Below, one piece after another: positions 35,521 through 44,876 of a stretch of 64,000 nt of DNA (position 1 is the stretch's first letter; each line of letters begins with the position of its first letter). A program made the translations under genes and the position numbers. This stretch comes from Polyangiaceae bacterium. GTDB lineage: Bacteria; Myxococcota_A; Polyangia; Polyangiales; Polyangiaceae. A model generated the notes under the pieces. It ran no database searches. It saw only the letters and a program-made list of their open reading frames with translations, and was not told the origin of the DNA. The stretch spans positions 51,990-115,989 of the forward strand of contig JALHPN010000004.1 in assembly GCA_022842465.1 (NCBI GenBank), in the 5' to 3' direction.

Positions 35521-35835
35521 ATGTGCCCGCGCCTCGCCGTCGCGCTCGTGCCGCTCCTGCTCGTCGCCGCCCCCGACGCGCGCGCAGAAGAGGCGGGCCC
35601 GCCGCGATCGCTCGGCGACGTCGTGCTCCCCGCGGGCCTCTCGACCTTCGTGATCGCCTTGGTCGCCCGTGCGTCGGGCCTCGTCGTCCCGAGGAGCGAG
35701 GCCGCCTTCACGAGCGGCGCGCGCGAGGCACGGCCGCACGCGGCGGACCCTCTGGCGCCGAGCACGGAGTGGTCGGCCATGACCGCGCCGCGTCCGCCGC
35801 CGCTCTACACGACCTTGATCGACGTGCGCTTCTAG
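35521..35835 (+). CDS. Small exported protein of unknown function
   Basis: A 104-aa protein with a clear signal peptide (RLAVALVPLLLVAAPDARAEE). The mature part contains one moderately hydrophobic segment (LPAGLSTFVIALVARASGLV) and a Pro-rich C-terminus (RPPPLYTTLIDVRF). No family is recognised. The end TTLIDVRF would suit a terminal beta-strand of an outer-membrane protein, but the gene is short. Confidence 0.55.
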   Translation: MCPRLAVALVPLLLVAAPDARAEEAGPPRSLGDVVLPAGLSTFVIALVARASGLVVPRSEAAFTSGAREARPHAADPLAPSTEWSAMTAPRPPPLYTTLIDVRF

Positions 35836-35960
35836 GGTGTGTCGGCGCGCCGCGGTCGGGCTCGCCGACGCGCGTGCGGCGGCCTTGCTGCGGCCGAAAT
35901 GGCGTCCACAAATCGCGCGACACGTCGCGACGGCGGTCCTATTTAGATCGACCGTTCTGC

Positions 35961-37403
35961 ATGATGACCGAGCAACTCGCCGTGACGTCGATCGAGGGCC
36001 TGGACGACATTCTCCGCGGAGGACTCCCGCGCAACCGCACCTACCTCGTCAAGGGGAAGCCCGGCACGGGGAAGACGACCCTGGCGCTCCAGTTCCTCGG
36101 GGCCGGCGCCGCGGCGGGGGAGACGGTCCTCTACATCACGCTCTCGGAGACGCGGGACGAGCTCTTGGGGGTCGCCGAGTCCCATGGCATCTCGCTCGAC
36201 GGCGTCCAGGTCTTCGAGCTCGAGCATACCGCTGCGGCCTCCGGGCAGTACACGATGTACCACCCGTCGGAGGTCGAGCTCGGGCGCGCGATGGAGACGC
36301 TGCTCGCCGAGGTGAGGCGCGTGAAGCCTGCGCGGGTCGTGTTCGACTCACTCTCGGAGATCCGCCTGCTCGCCCAGCAGCCGCTCCGGTATCGGCGTCA
36401 GATCCTCGACCTCAAGCACTACTTCGTCGGGAGCGAATGCACCGTGCTCCTCCTCGACGACCACAGCGCGGAGACGGACAACCACCTCGAGAGCCTCGCG
36501 CACGGGGTCATCGTCCTCGAGCGGGAGTCGCCGGTCTACGGGGGCACGCGGCGGCGCCTCGAGGTCGCGAAGCTGCGCGGCGTCGGCTTCCGCGGCGGGT
36601 TCCACGACTTCAAGCTCGAGCGAGGCGGCCTCCGCGTCTTTCCGCGCCTCATCGCCTCGGAGCATCAACCCGGGCATGCGCGAGCGACCCTGGAGACGGG
36701 CACGCCAGAGCTCGACCGCCTCCTCGGCGGCGGCCTCGACCACGGCACCGCGACGCTCGTCCTCGGGCCGGCCGGCGCGGGCAAGTCGGTGCTCGCGAAC
36801 CAGTGCGCGGTCTCCGCCGCGGACGCCGGCGGGAAGGCGGTCATCTACACGCTCGACGAGAGCGTCGCGACGCTGTTCGCGCGCGCCGAGTCGCTCGCGT
36901 TCGGCGTTCGGGAGCACGTCGACGCCGGGCGTATCCACGTCGAGCAGTTCGACCCGGCAGACATGTCGCCAGGGGAGTTCGGTCACAAGATCCGCTGGGC
37001 CGTCGAGAGCTTCGGCGCGACCGTCATCGTGATCGACAGCCTGACCGGCTACCTCAACTCGATGCCGGAGGAGCGCTACCTCCTGAACCAGCTCCACGAG
37101 GTGCTCGCGTATCTCGGCCAGCACGGCGTCGTGACGCTGCTCGTCTCCACCCAGCACGGGCTCATCGGCCAGGCGATGACGAGCGCCGTCGACGTGAGCT
37201 ACCTCGCCGACGGCGTCGTGCTCCTCCGCTACTTCGAGTCGGAGGGTCGCGTGTCCAACGCCATCTCCGTCGTCAAGCGGCGAAGCGGCCCCCACGAGCG
37301 CACGCTGCACGAGTTCACGATCCGTCGTGGCGGTTTCAAGGTCGGCCCCGCCCTGGACCGCTTCCAGGGCATCCTCACCGGCGTCCCCAACGCCATGCCG
37401 TGA
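35961..37403 (+). CDS. KaiC-like dual RecA-type ATPase
   Basis: A 480-aa protein with two KaiC domains. The first P-loop is GKPGTGKTT (~residue 32) with VVFDSLSEIRLLA as its Walker B; the second is GPAGAGKS (~272) with VIVIDSLTGYLNSM. The catalytic acidic pair positions read SE (ITLSETRDEL) and DE (YTLDESVATL). Without KaiA/KaiB nearby it is unlikely to be a clock. In many proteobacteria KaiC-like proteins pair with a histidine kinase, as here: the hybrid kinase begins one base after this stop. Confidence 0.92.
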   Translation: MMTEQLAVTSIEGLDDILRGGLPRNRTYLVKGKPGTGKTTLALQFLGAGAAAGETVLYITLSETRDELLGVAESHGISLDGVQVFELEHTAAASGQYTMYHPSEVELGRAMETLLAEVRRVKPARVVFDSLSEIRLLAQQPLRYRRQILDLKHYFVGSECTVLLLDDHSAETDNHLESLAHGVIVLERESPVYGGTRRRLEVAKLRGVGFRGGFHDFKLERGGLRVFPRLIASEHQPGHARATLETGTPELDRLLGGGLDHGTATLVLGPAGAGKSVLANQCAVSAADAGGKAVIYTLDESVATLFARAESLAFGVREHVDAGRIHVEQFDPADMSPGEFGHKIRWAVESFGATVIVIDSLTGYLNSMPEERYLLNQLHEVLAYLGQHGVVTLLVSTQHGLIGQAMTSAVDVSYLADGVVLLRYFESEGRVSNAISVVKRRSGPHERTLHEFTIRRGGFKVGPALDRFQGILTGVPNAMP

Positions 37404-37404
37404 C

Positions 37405-40400
37405 ATGATCACCGCGAACGAGGACCGCGTCCTCGTCTTCGGGATGTCCGGGGGCGACGCCGCGCTTACGACGGAGATCCTCTCGAAGGGCGGGTTCGAG
37501 GTCGCGCACTGCCCAGACCTCGGCGCGCTCCTCGCGTCGCTCGCAGAGGGAGCCGGCGCGCTGCTCGTCACGCAGGAGGCGCTCGGCGAGGAGGTGCCGA
37601 AGGCGGTCGCCGACGCGCTGGCGGGGCAGCCGCCCTGGTCGGATCTGCCGGTCATCGTCAGCGTGCTCGAAGAGGAGTACGAGACGCCGCTCGCGTTGAG
37701 CGAGCGCGTGAACGTCGTGACGTTGCAGCGCCCCGTCCGCGTCCGCGCGCTCCTCGGGGTCGTCGGCAGCGCGCTCCGGGCGCGCCGGAGGCAGTACGCG
37801 ACCCGGGACGTCCTAGAGCGCCTCGAGCGCACGACCGCCGATCTTCGCGTGCTCGAAGAGGAGATGCGCACGGTCGTCGAGAACCTGCCCGCCCTCGCGT
37901 GGACGGCGCGGGCGGACGGGCACATCACCTTCTACAACCAGCGTTGGTACCGCTACACCGGTACGACGTTCGAGGACATGGAAGGGTGGGGGTGGCAGAA
38001 GGTCCACGCCCCGGAGATGCTCGCGGCGGTCACGTCGCGCTGGGAACGCTCCCTCCAGACGGGGGAGCCCTTCGAGATGGAGTTCCCGATCCGGGGTGCG
38101 GACGGCGGCTTTCGCTGGTTCCTCACGCGCGTGACGCCCCTCCGTGATCGCACGGGGCAGCTCACACGCTGGGTGGGCGTCAACGTGGACGTCGACGACA
38201 AGCGCCGCATCGCGGAAGAGCGTGAACGGTTCAGCAAGCGCACGGCGCTGCTCGCGCGTGCGGGGGAGCTGCTCTCGGCCTCCTTCGACATCGGCCAGGG
38301 GCTCGCCGCCCTCGCCGAGGCGTTGGCCGAGTGGATGGGCACGATGGTCACGATCGACGTCGCGGGAGAGACCGGCGCGTGGGCAGGGGCCGCCGTCCAC
38401 GTCGACGGTCATCGTGTGCTCCGAGGCGGGGAGGCGCAGCGCGGCCGCCCCGACGGCGTGCGCGCTCTCGTTCGCCGCGCCGAGGCGAGCGGCAAGGCGT
38501 TCGTCGCATCGAGCGAGGCCGACCGCGCCGCGATCGGCTGCACCTCGGCGATCGCAGCGCCGCTGATCGTTCGCGGTGAGGTCGTCGGCGCCCTCGTGAT
38601 CGGCGCCGCCGAAGGCGTGTACGGCGCCGAGGACCTCCTCCTCGTCGAGCAGGTCGTCACGCGCGCGGCCGTGGCCATCGACAACGCCAGGCTCTTCGAG
38701 GAGGCCCAGCGGGATCGCACCCGCATCGGACGGCTCCAGTCTCTCGCCGCGGCGTTCTCTGCGGCTCGGACGACCACCGAAGTTGCCGACGTGGCGATGA
38801 CGGACGGGGCGGAGGCGGCCGGTGCGCAGCGCGGCCTCGTCGGCGTCCTCGCGGAGGGTGACACGGTCCTCGACGTCATCCGCATGCGCGGACCGGTCGA
38901 GACGGTCGCGCGGTGGCGCAAGATCCCGATGACGATGTCGGCCCCGCTGACCGACGCCGTCCGGACCGGCGAACCCGCGTTCTACGCGACGCCCGAGGAC
39001 GTCGCGCGCTCCTTCCCGCACCTCGCCGACGCGCGGTCGCCCGGTGACAGCGCGCTCGCCGTCCTCCCGCTCACCGTGGGCGGTCGCACGTTCGGTGCGC
39101 TGGGCCTCGTCTACGACGATCCGCGCACCTTCCCGGAGTCGGACCGCACGCAGGCGCTCGCGCTCGCGCGCCTCTGCGCGCAGGCGATGGATCGCGCGTT
39201 CCTCTTCGAGCTCGCGCAGCGGGAGCGCCTCCGCGCGGAGGAGGCCAATCGCACGAAGGACGAGTTCCTCGCGGTCGTGAGCCACGAGCTCCGAACGCCC
39301 CTCAACGCGATGCTGGGTTGGACGCGCATGCTGCGGAGCGGCCGGCTCGAGGCCGAGCGCCACGAGCGCGCCCTCGAGACCATCGAGCGAAACGCCGTCG
39401 CGCAGACGCAGCTCGTCGAAGACCTCCTCGACATCACGCGCATCGTGACGGGGAAGCTCCGTCTCAGCATCGACCAGGTCGATCTCGCGCGCGTCGTCGA
39501 CGCGGCTATCGAGACGGTCGGGCCCGCCGCAGAGGCCCGAGGCGTCCGCGTCGAGCGGAGGCTCGAGCCGCTCGATCACCCGTTCAGGGGCGACCCGGAG
39601 CGACTGCAGCAGATCGTCTGGAACCTCCTCTCGAACGCGGTGAAGTTCACGCCGCGAGGCGGGGGCGTGGTCGTGCGGGTCTACGGCGACGCGACGAGCA
39701 CGTCGATCGACGTGGAGGACACCGGCGTGGGCATCGCGCCCGAGTTCCTCCCGCACGTGTTCGAGCGGTTCAGGCAAGCGGAGGGCGGCACGACGCGAAG
39801 CTACGGAGGACTCGGTCTCGGTCTCGCGATCGTCAAGCATCTCGTCGAGCTCCACGGCGGCACCATCGCGGCCCAGAGCGACGGCGTGGGGAAGGGCACC
39901 CGCTTCCGTGTCCGGCTCCCGCTCGCGGCGCGCGTCACGTCGCCCGCGCCGCTCGGGCCGCCGCGCGCCCCGCCGGACGTGCCCGGTGGGCTCGAGGGCC
40001 CCGTGCAGGAGCTCCGAGGTCTCCGCGTGCTCGTCGTCGAGGACGAGGCCGACGCACGGGATCTCCTCGTCGCGCTGCTCGAGCAACGCGCCGTCGACGT
40101 GCGCGCGGCCGCGTCGGCGGCCGAGGGGCTCCGTCACCTCGCGAGCTGGACGCCCGACGTGATCCTGTCGGACATCGGGATGCCGGTCGAGGATGGCTAC
40201 TCGTTCATCCAGCAGGTGAGGGCGATGCCGCGCGATCGCGGCGGGAAGACGCCCGCGGTCGCCCTGACGGCCTACGCGCGGACGGAAGACCGTCGGCGCG
40301 CCATGCTCGCCGGGTTCGACATGCATCTCGCGAAGCCGATCGACCCCGAGGAGCTCACCCTGGTGCTCGCGCGCCTCGGGCGGCTCGAGCTCGGCGCGTC

Positions 40401-40407
40401 GAGCTGA
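37405..40407 (+). CDS. Hybrid histidine kinase (pseudo-REC, PAS, two GAF, HisKA, HATPase, REC)
   Basis: A 1000-aa cytoplasmic kinase; the ATG lies 1 bp after the KaiC stop. Order of domains: a receiver-like N-terminal domain without an obvious phospho-Asp (1-~125), PAS (~155-265, YNQRWYRYTGTTFEDM), GAF (~285-430), GAF (~450-600), and HisKA with phospho-His in VVSHELRTPLNAM (~625). HATPase_c follows with N-box WNLLSNAVKF, VEDTGVGIAPEF and GLGLGLAIVKHLVELHGG. A C-terminal receiver has its acceptor Asp in ILSDIGMPVEDGY (~922) and Lys in AKPIDPEE. No transmembrane segment is seen. It probably forms an operon with the KaiC-like ATPase and senses a soluble cue. Confidence 0.93.
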   Translation: MITANEDRVLVFGMSGGDAALTTEILSKGGFEVAHCPDLGALLASLAEGAGALLVTQEALGEEVPKAVADALAGQPPWSDLPVIVSVLEEEYETPLALSERVNVVTLQRPVRVRALLGVVGSALRARRRQYATRDVLERLERTTADLRVLEEEMRTVVENLPALAWTARADGHITFYNQRWYRYTGTTFEDMEGWGWQKVHAPEMLAAVTSRWERSLQTGEPFEMEFPIRGADGGFRWFLTRVTPLRDRTGQLTRWVGVNVDVDDKRRIAEERERFSKRTALLARAGELLSASFDIGQGLAALAEALAEWMGTMVTIDVAGETGAWAGAAVHVDGHRVLRGGEAQRGRPDGVRALVRRAEASGKAFVASSEADRAAIGCTSAIAAPLIVRGEVVGALVIGAAEGVYGAEDLLLVEQVVTRAAVAIDNARLFEEAQRDRTRIGRLQSLAAAFSAARTTTEVADVAMTDGAEAAGAQRGLVGVLAEGDTVLDVIRMRGPVETVARWRKIPMTMSAPLTDAVRTGEPAFYATPEDVARSFPHLADARSPGDSALAVLPLTVGGRTFGALGLVYDDPRTFPESDRTQALALARLCAQAMDRAFLFELAQRERLRAEEANRTKDEFLAVVSHELRTPLNAMLGWTRMLRSGRLEAERHERALETIERNAVAQTQLVEDLLDITRIVTGKLRLSIDQVDLARVVDAAIETVGPAAEARGVRVERRLEPLDHPFRGDPERLQQIVWNLLSNAVKFTPRGGGVVVRVYGDATSTSIDVEDTGVGIAPEFLPHVFERFRQAEGGTTRSYGGLGLGLAIVKHLVELHGGTIAAQSDGVGKGTRFRVRLPLAARVTSPAPLGPPRAPPDVPGGLEGPVQELRGLRVLVVEDEADARDLLVALLEQRAVDVRAAASAAEGLRHLASWTPDVILSDIGMPVEDGYSFIQQVRAMPRDRGGKTPAVALTAYARTEDRRRAMLAGFDMHLAKPIDPEELTLVLARLGRLELGASS

Positions 40408-40415
40408 GCCGCTCG

Positions 40416-40766
40416 TCAGCGCTGGATGACGCGCGCGAGCGCGAGGGCGTGCCGCACCTCGATCTCGGTGAGCCCCGCGTCCGCGGCGATCTCGGCGATC
40501 GTCGCGCGTCGGCCGCGCGCCGCCGCGAGGGCCCGCGCGCTCGCGACGACGCGCCCGAGGCGCGCCTCTCCTCCTCCGCCCTCGGGCCCCGTGACCTCGC
40601 GTCCGCGCGCCTCCAGCGTCGCGAACACGAGCTCGATCTCCTCGGTCGAGACCGCCCTCGTCCCGAGAGCATAGCCGATCTGATCGAGCGAGACCGTCCG
40701 CGTGTCCTCCGACGAGGCGACCAGCGCGTCGACGACGGCGGCGAGGTCGTTCTGGAGCTTCGTCAT
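40416..40766 (-). CDS. Small protein resembling sigma-factor region 1.1 plus a region 3-like helix-turn-helix
   Basis: A 116-aa protein starting at ATG 40766 (overlapping the upstream stop as ATGA). Residues ~25-60 (VSLDQIGYALGTRAVSTEEI, then LVFATLEARGREV) have the heptad and Glu pattern of RpoD region 1.1. Residues ~88-115 (RRATIAEIAADAGLTEIEV) resemble sigma region 3. The promoter-reading regions 2 and 4 are absent, so it is not a functional sigma factor; it could instead modulate RNA polymerase. Assignment is by eye. Confidence 0.5.
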   Translation of the reverse strand: MTKLQNDLAAVVDALVASSEDTRTVSLDQIGYALGTRAVSTEEIELVFATLEARGREVTGPEGGGGEARLGRVVASARALAAARGRRATIAEIAADAGLTEIEVRHALALARVIQR

Positions 40767-41299
40767 GCGAGGCCCTCCGTCGCGGGGGCCGGCCACAGCT
40801 TCCGGAACCCGACGGCGACCACGACGCCGTCCGCGCGGAGCACGAGCGCGCCGTACCGGCATCGCTCGACGACCTTGCCGTCGCGGAGCGAGCCCGTGTC
40901 GTCGGCGTACCGAACGCTCTGACCCTCGCGGAGGCCCCCGAAGACGCGTGCATCGGCCGCGACCTTCGCGAGCTCGCCGCGGGGGTCGCCTTCTTCCGCG
41001 ACGAGCTCACCGACGCCGAACCGGCGGAGCCGCGCCGCGTCGAGCAGGACGTGCACCTCGCGTGCGGTCGCGTAGAGCACGACGCCGGCGCCACGCTCGC
41101 CGGGCGCGCGCTCGAAGGAGACGTGCTGGCCGCCGTGGAACGACTCGCTCGGCTCGTCGGCGACGACGCGACCGCCGAGGCGCGCCCGGGCTGCGTCGAC
41201 GGACGGCTTCTTCTTCGGCGCGGGCTCGGCCGAGTCCCGCTCGTCCGCGACGTCGGCGAAGACCTCGGAGAGCAGGGGGAGGGAGACCTTCTTCGTCAC
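40763..41299 (-). CDS. Unknown 178-aa protein coupled to the region 1.1-like gene
   Basis: A soluble acidic protein with an N-terminal linker (ERDSAEPAPKKKPSVDAARA) and two beta-rich segments resembling small barrels (GAGVVLYATAREVHVLLD; GKVVERCRYGALVLRADGVV). No family is recognised. Its stop overlaps the next start, so both proteins are made together, possibly as a complex. Confidence 0.6.
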   Translation of the reverse strand: MTKKVSLPLLSEVFADVADERDSAEPAPKKKPSVDAARARLGGRVVADEPSESFHGGQHVSFERAPGERGAGVVLYATAREVHVLLDAARLRRFGVGELVAEEGDPRGELAKVAADARVFGGLREGQSVRYADDTGSLRDGKVVERCRYGALVLRADGVVVAVGFRKLWPAPATEGLA

Positions 41300-41351
41300 C
41301 TCTCGAAATCTAGCGCGGGGCCGTCGCGGTAGCGAGGCGCGGCGTTCACGC

Positions 41352-42086
41352 TCACTTCGTGAGCAGCGCCGTCATCTCGGCGTCGGTGATCGCGAGCCCC
41401 TCGTCGCGCGCGGCCTTCATGACGCCGCGCGCCTCGGTCTTCGTGAGCGCGCCGAGCCGGTAGAGGATGCCCGCGGCTTCCGCGTAGCTCTCGACGAGAT
41501 GAAGCCCCTTCACGCGGTCGGGCGACACGGTCTTGTTGACCTTGTGGATGAACCCCGCGACGACGCGATCGGGATGCTTCGCGAGGATCTCCTTGTAGAC
41601 CTCCGGATCGCGGTGCGACGAGTCGCCGAAGAGGACGACGGGCTGGGTCTTCGTCTTCGCGAGGATCGCCTGGATGTGCTTCACCTTCTCGGGTTGCGTG
41701 ACCCACGGCAGGGTGGAGGTCCCCGTCGCGATCTCTCCTCCCGGCATCCCGTGCCGCTCGAGGTACGCCGGCACCTCGCCGACGCGGTCGAGCGAGCGCG
41801 CGGTCACGTAGTAGACGTCGCCGTCCTTGCCTCGCCGGCGATGCTCGAGGACGTCGAAGAGCGCGCGCACGCCGGGATAGGGCGCCGACGCGAGATCGAC
41901 CTGCGTCTTCGGGATGACCGTCTGGTCGAGGTCCGAGACCACCGCGATCTCGCCCTTCCCGGTCGCGTCGAGCTCGGCGGTCTCGTCGTCCGGGACGTCC
42001 GTGTCCGCCGCACATCCCTGGATGCCGACAAAAAATGTAACGATTCCGAAGGTAAAACGACCCGTGAACCCGCCCCGTCTGACCAT
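41352..42086 (-). CDS. Secreted App1-like HAD-family phosphatase
   Basis: I took the ATG at 42086 (MVRRGGFTG); an ATG six codons upstream is also possible. The signal peptide ends in a lipobox-like FVGIQGCAAD. The HAD core has AVVSDLDQTVIPKT (nucleophile Asp and second Asp), YYVTARS and LFGDSSHRDPEVY, which matches the App1/DUF2183 phosphatidate phosphatase-like group. A C-terminal helical extension (LTKTEARGVMKAARDEG) is not part of the core. Expected to act outside the cytoplasmic membrane on a phosphorylated lipid or similar substrate. Confidence 0.8.
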   Translation of the reverse strand: MVRRGGFTGRFTFGIVTFFVGIQGCAADTDVPDDETAELDATGKGEIAVVSDLDQTVIPKTQVDLASAPYPGVRALFDVLEHRRRGKDGDVYYVTARSLDRVGEVPAYLERHGMPGGEIATGTSTLPWVTQPEKVKHIQAILAKTKTQPVVLFGDSSHRDPEVYKEILAKHPDRVVAGFIHKVNKTVSPDRVKGLHLVESYAEAAGILYRLGALTKTEARGVMKAARDEGLAITDAEMTALLTK

Positions 42087-42140
42087 GGTGCCGATGTATG
42101 ACATGGTGGGCGAGATCGAGCAAGGTGCCCCTGGCCGAGA

Positions 42141-44696
42141 TCAGCGCGCGATCCGCTCGAGGACGAGGATCGGGCGCCCTGCCTCTCGCGCCCGCGCCAG
42201 ATCGATCGTCGCCTCGACGAACCAGTCGTTGTCGCCCTCCGGATCGAGGAGCGTCTGCTTCACGCGCCAGGTCGTCTCGCCCTCCTCGGTGTGGAGGTGC
42301 TTCGGCGCGCGCGCCTCGGGGTCGGTGCGGATCCCCTGGTGGTCTTGGACGTAGGGCGCCATCTCGCGCTCGATGCGCGCCGACTCGCGCGTCTCCGCGC
42401 CGGCGTCCTCCGCGCCGAGGACGCGCGCCGCCTCGAGCCACTCTCCTCGCGCGAGCGCGCGGACGAGCCGGAACACCTCGTTCCGGACGAGCACCATGAA
42501 CGCCTTCTTGTCCTTCGTGACGTCCTTGCTCCCCTCCGGCTCGGGGTCGTCGCGCTCGGGGGGCGGCTCGAAGAGCTCGTGGGGGTTCTTGAGGCGCTCC
42601 CATTCGTCGAGGAGGCTCGCGTCGACCTGGCGGACGATCGCGCCGAACCAGGTCGTGAGATCGTCGACCGACTCCGTCCGCGCCCAGGCCGGGACGGTCT
42701 GGACGAGCGTCTTGTAGACGTCGGTGAGGTAGCGGAGGAGGAGGCCCTCGCTCCGCTCGAGGCCGTACTCGCGCACGTACTCGGAGAACGACATGACCTG
42801 CTCGTACATGTCCCGCGCGATCGACTTCGGCCGGATGTTCTCGGCGCGGACCCACGGGTGCTTCGCGGCGAACGCGTTGAAGGTGCCGTAGACGAACTCC
42901 TTCTGGGGCTTCGGGTACTCGAGCTTCTCGAGCTCGGCCATCCGCTCCTCGTACTCCACGCCGGCGGCCTTCATCTCCGCGACCTTTTCGCCCTTCAGCT
43001 TGTCGAGCTGCCGCGCGAGGATCGCCTCCGGGTTCTCCAGCATCGACTCGACGAGGGTGAGCACGTCGAGCGCGTAGGTCTCGCTGTCGGTCTCCACGAG
43101 CTTCAGCGTGTCGAGGAGCCACAGGGACAGCGCGTGGTGGAGGGAGAAGTCCTCGCCGAGGTCGCCGTTGACGACCGGACGCCGTCGGCCGTCGTCGTCG
43201 TAGGCCCACGCCAAGATCCCGGCCTCGCGGAGAGACTTCACCATCTCGATGGCCTGCCGGCCGAGGACGCGCTTGTGGGCGTGGCGCTCGTGGGTCGCCT
43301 TCACGAGGTGCGCGAGGCCCATGCACCCGCCGTCCACCTCGCGGGAGAGGACGTTCACGACCATGCCGTGGTTCAGGGAGAAGCGCGAGACGAGCGGCTC
43401 GGGGGGCGAGGTGACGAGCTTGTCGAAGGTCGCCCTGTCCCAGTGGACGTAACCCCACTCAGGCGGCTTCTTCTTGACGATCTTCCGCTTCTTCCCGGGA
43501 TCGTTGCCGGCCTTGGCCTCGAGCTTGAGGTTCTCGATCACGTGCTCGGGCGCCTGCGCGACGACGCTGCCCTGGACGTCGAAGCCCTTCCGGCCTGCCC
43601 GTCCGCTGATCTGCTGGAAATCGCGGACGCTCAGGATCCCGGTCTTCTGTCCGTCGAACTTGCAGAGCTTCGTGAAGAGGACCGTGCGGATGGGAACGTT
43701 CACGCCGACGCCGAGCGTGTCGGTGCCGCTGATGATCTTGAGTAGGCCCTTCTGGGCGAGCTTCTCGACGAGGAGGCGGTACTTCGGGAGGAGGCCGGCG
43801 TGGTGGATGCCGATCCCGTGCCGGATGAAGCGCTGGATCTCGCGGCCGTACGGCGAGTCCCACCGCATGCCGACGGTGGCCTCGGTGATCCTCTTCTTCT
43901 CCTCCTTCGTGCAGTAATCCATGCTCATCAGGTTCTGCGCTTCCTCCGCGCAGGCCCGCTGGGTGAAGTTCACGATGTAGACGGGGTGCTTCCCCTTCGA
44001 CACGAGGTCGTGGACGGTCTCGTGGAGGGCGGTCTCGCGGTAGGTGAAGTCGAGCGGGACGGGGCGGTCCGTCGACCGGACGGTGACCGTCTTCTTCCCG
44101 TTGAGATCGGTGAGGTGCTTCTCGAACGGCGTCGGGTCGCCGAACGTGGCGCTCATGAGGAGGAAGCGCGCGTTCGGGAGGGCGAGGAGCGGCACCTGCC
44201 AGGCGGTGCCGCGATCGCGGTCGGCGTAGTAGTGGAACTCGTCGATGACGGCGAGGTCGACGTCGGCGCGCGGCCCCTCCGCGAGCGCGATGTTCGCGAG
44301 TACCTCGGCGGTCGCGCAGATGATCGGCGCATCACGGTTCACCGTCGCGTCGCCCGTCATGAGTCCGACGTTGTCCGCGCCGAAGGTGCGCGCGAGGGAG
44401 AAGAACTTCTCGTTCGCGAGCGCCTTGATCGGGGACGTGTAGTAGGAGCGCTCGCCACGGACGAGCGCGTCGTAGTGCGCGGCCTCGGCGACGAGCGACT
44501 TGCCCGACCCGGTCGGCGTGTTGAGGATGACGTTCTTCCCGTCGAGGAGCTCGAGGATCGCCTCCTCCTGGGCGGGGTAGAGGTCGAGCCCCTTCGCCTG
44601 GACGTAGGCGAGGAAGGCGTCGAGGACGACGCCGTCCGGAGCGTCGGCGTTCGGGAGGGTCTTCAGATCGGGTGCGGCGGTCACGAGGTCGACCAT
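42141..44696 (-). CDS. Ski2/Mtr4-like DEAD/DEAH helicase (DUF3516 type)
   Basis: About 851 aa from the ATG at 44696. Helicase core: Walker A NTPTGSGKS (~60), SPIKALANEK, motif II VIDEFHYY (DEFH instead of DEVH), MSATFGD, and GRAGRKG in motif VI. The C-terminal half (from ~residue 450) is the DUF3516-like region that ends with VEATIDLARAREAGRP. Bacterial proteins of this kind are thought to remodel structured RNA, like eukaryotic Ski2. It is monocistronic; the upstream 180 bp is shared with a divergent gene. Confidence 0.88.
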   Translation of the reverse strand: MVDLVTAAPDLKTLPNADAPDGVVLDAFLAYVQAKGLDLYPAQEEAILELLDGKNVILNTPTGSGKSLVAEAAHYDALVRGERSYYTSPIKALANEKFFSLARTFGADNVGLMTGDATVNRDAPIICATAEVLANIALAEGPRADVDLAVIDEFHYYADRDRGTAWQVPLLALPNARFLLMSATFGDPTPFEKHLTDLNGKKTVTVRSTDRPVPLDFTYRETALHETVHDLVSKGKHPVYIVNFTQRACAEEAQNLMSMDYCTKEEKKRITEATVGMRWDSPYGREIQRFIRHGIGIHHAGLLPKYRLLVEKLAQKGLLKIISGTDTLGVGVNVPIRTVLFTKLCKFDGQKTGILSVRDFQQISGRAGRKGFDVQGSVVAQAPEHVIENLKLEAKAGNDPGKKRKIVKKKPPEWGYVHWDRATFDKLVTSPPEPLVSRFSLNHGMVVNVLSREVDGGCMGLAHLVKATHERHAHKRVLGRQAIEMVKSLREAGILAWAYDDDGRRRPVVNGDLGEDFSLHHALSLWLLDTLKLVETDSETYALDVLTLVESMLENPEAILARQLDKLKGEKVAEMKAAGVEYEERMAELEKLEYPKPQKEFVYGTFNAFAAKHPWVRAENIRPKSIARDMYEQVMSFSEYVREYGLERSEGLLLRYLTDVYKTLVQTVPAWARTESVDDLTTWFGAIVRQVDASLLDEWERLKNPHELFEPPPERDDPEPEGSKDVTKDKKAFMVLVRNEVFRLVRALARGEWLEAARVLGAEDAGAETRESARIEREMAPYVQDHQGIRTDPEARAPKHLHTEEGETTWRVKQTLLDPEGDNDWFVEATIDLARAREAGRPILVLERIAR

Positions 44697-44876
44697 CGTT
44701 GCACACATCGGCGGACGCGTGGCCTACCCCTCACACGGGGCCGCTCGCGATCCAGTCACCTGTGGGTGACACCACGATCGAGGTCAGGTCTTCGGCTCCG
44801 ATCGCCGTCGAACGCCGCGAAGATCCGTCGGGCGCGGACGATTCCTCGCGGCACTCTCCTTGCTCGGCGTCGAAGG

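Noticed and set aside
37813..41094. A 1093-codon minus-strand open frame
   Set aside because: It is antisense to the hybrid histidine kinase, which has intact domain motifs. The frame has no recognisable motif and is rich in Arg/Glu/Leu typical of complementary GC-rich codons.
42291..44876. Long plus-strand open frames over the Ski2-like helicase
   Set aside because: They mirror the helicase gene; only the portion from 44877 onward (AgmX-like gene) looks like real coding.
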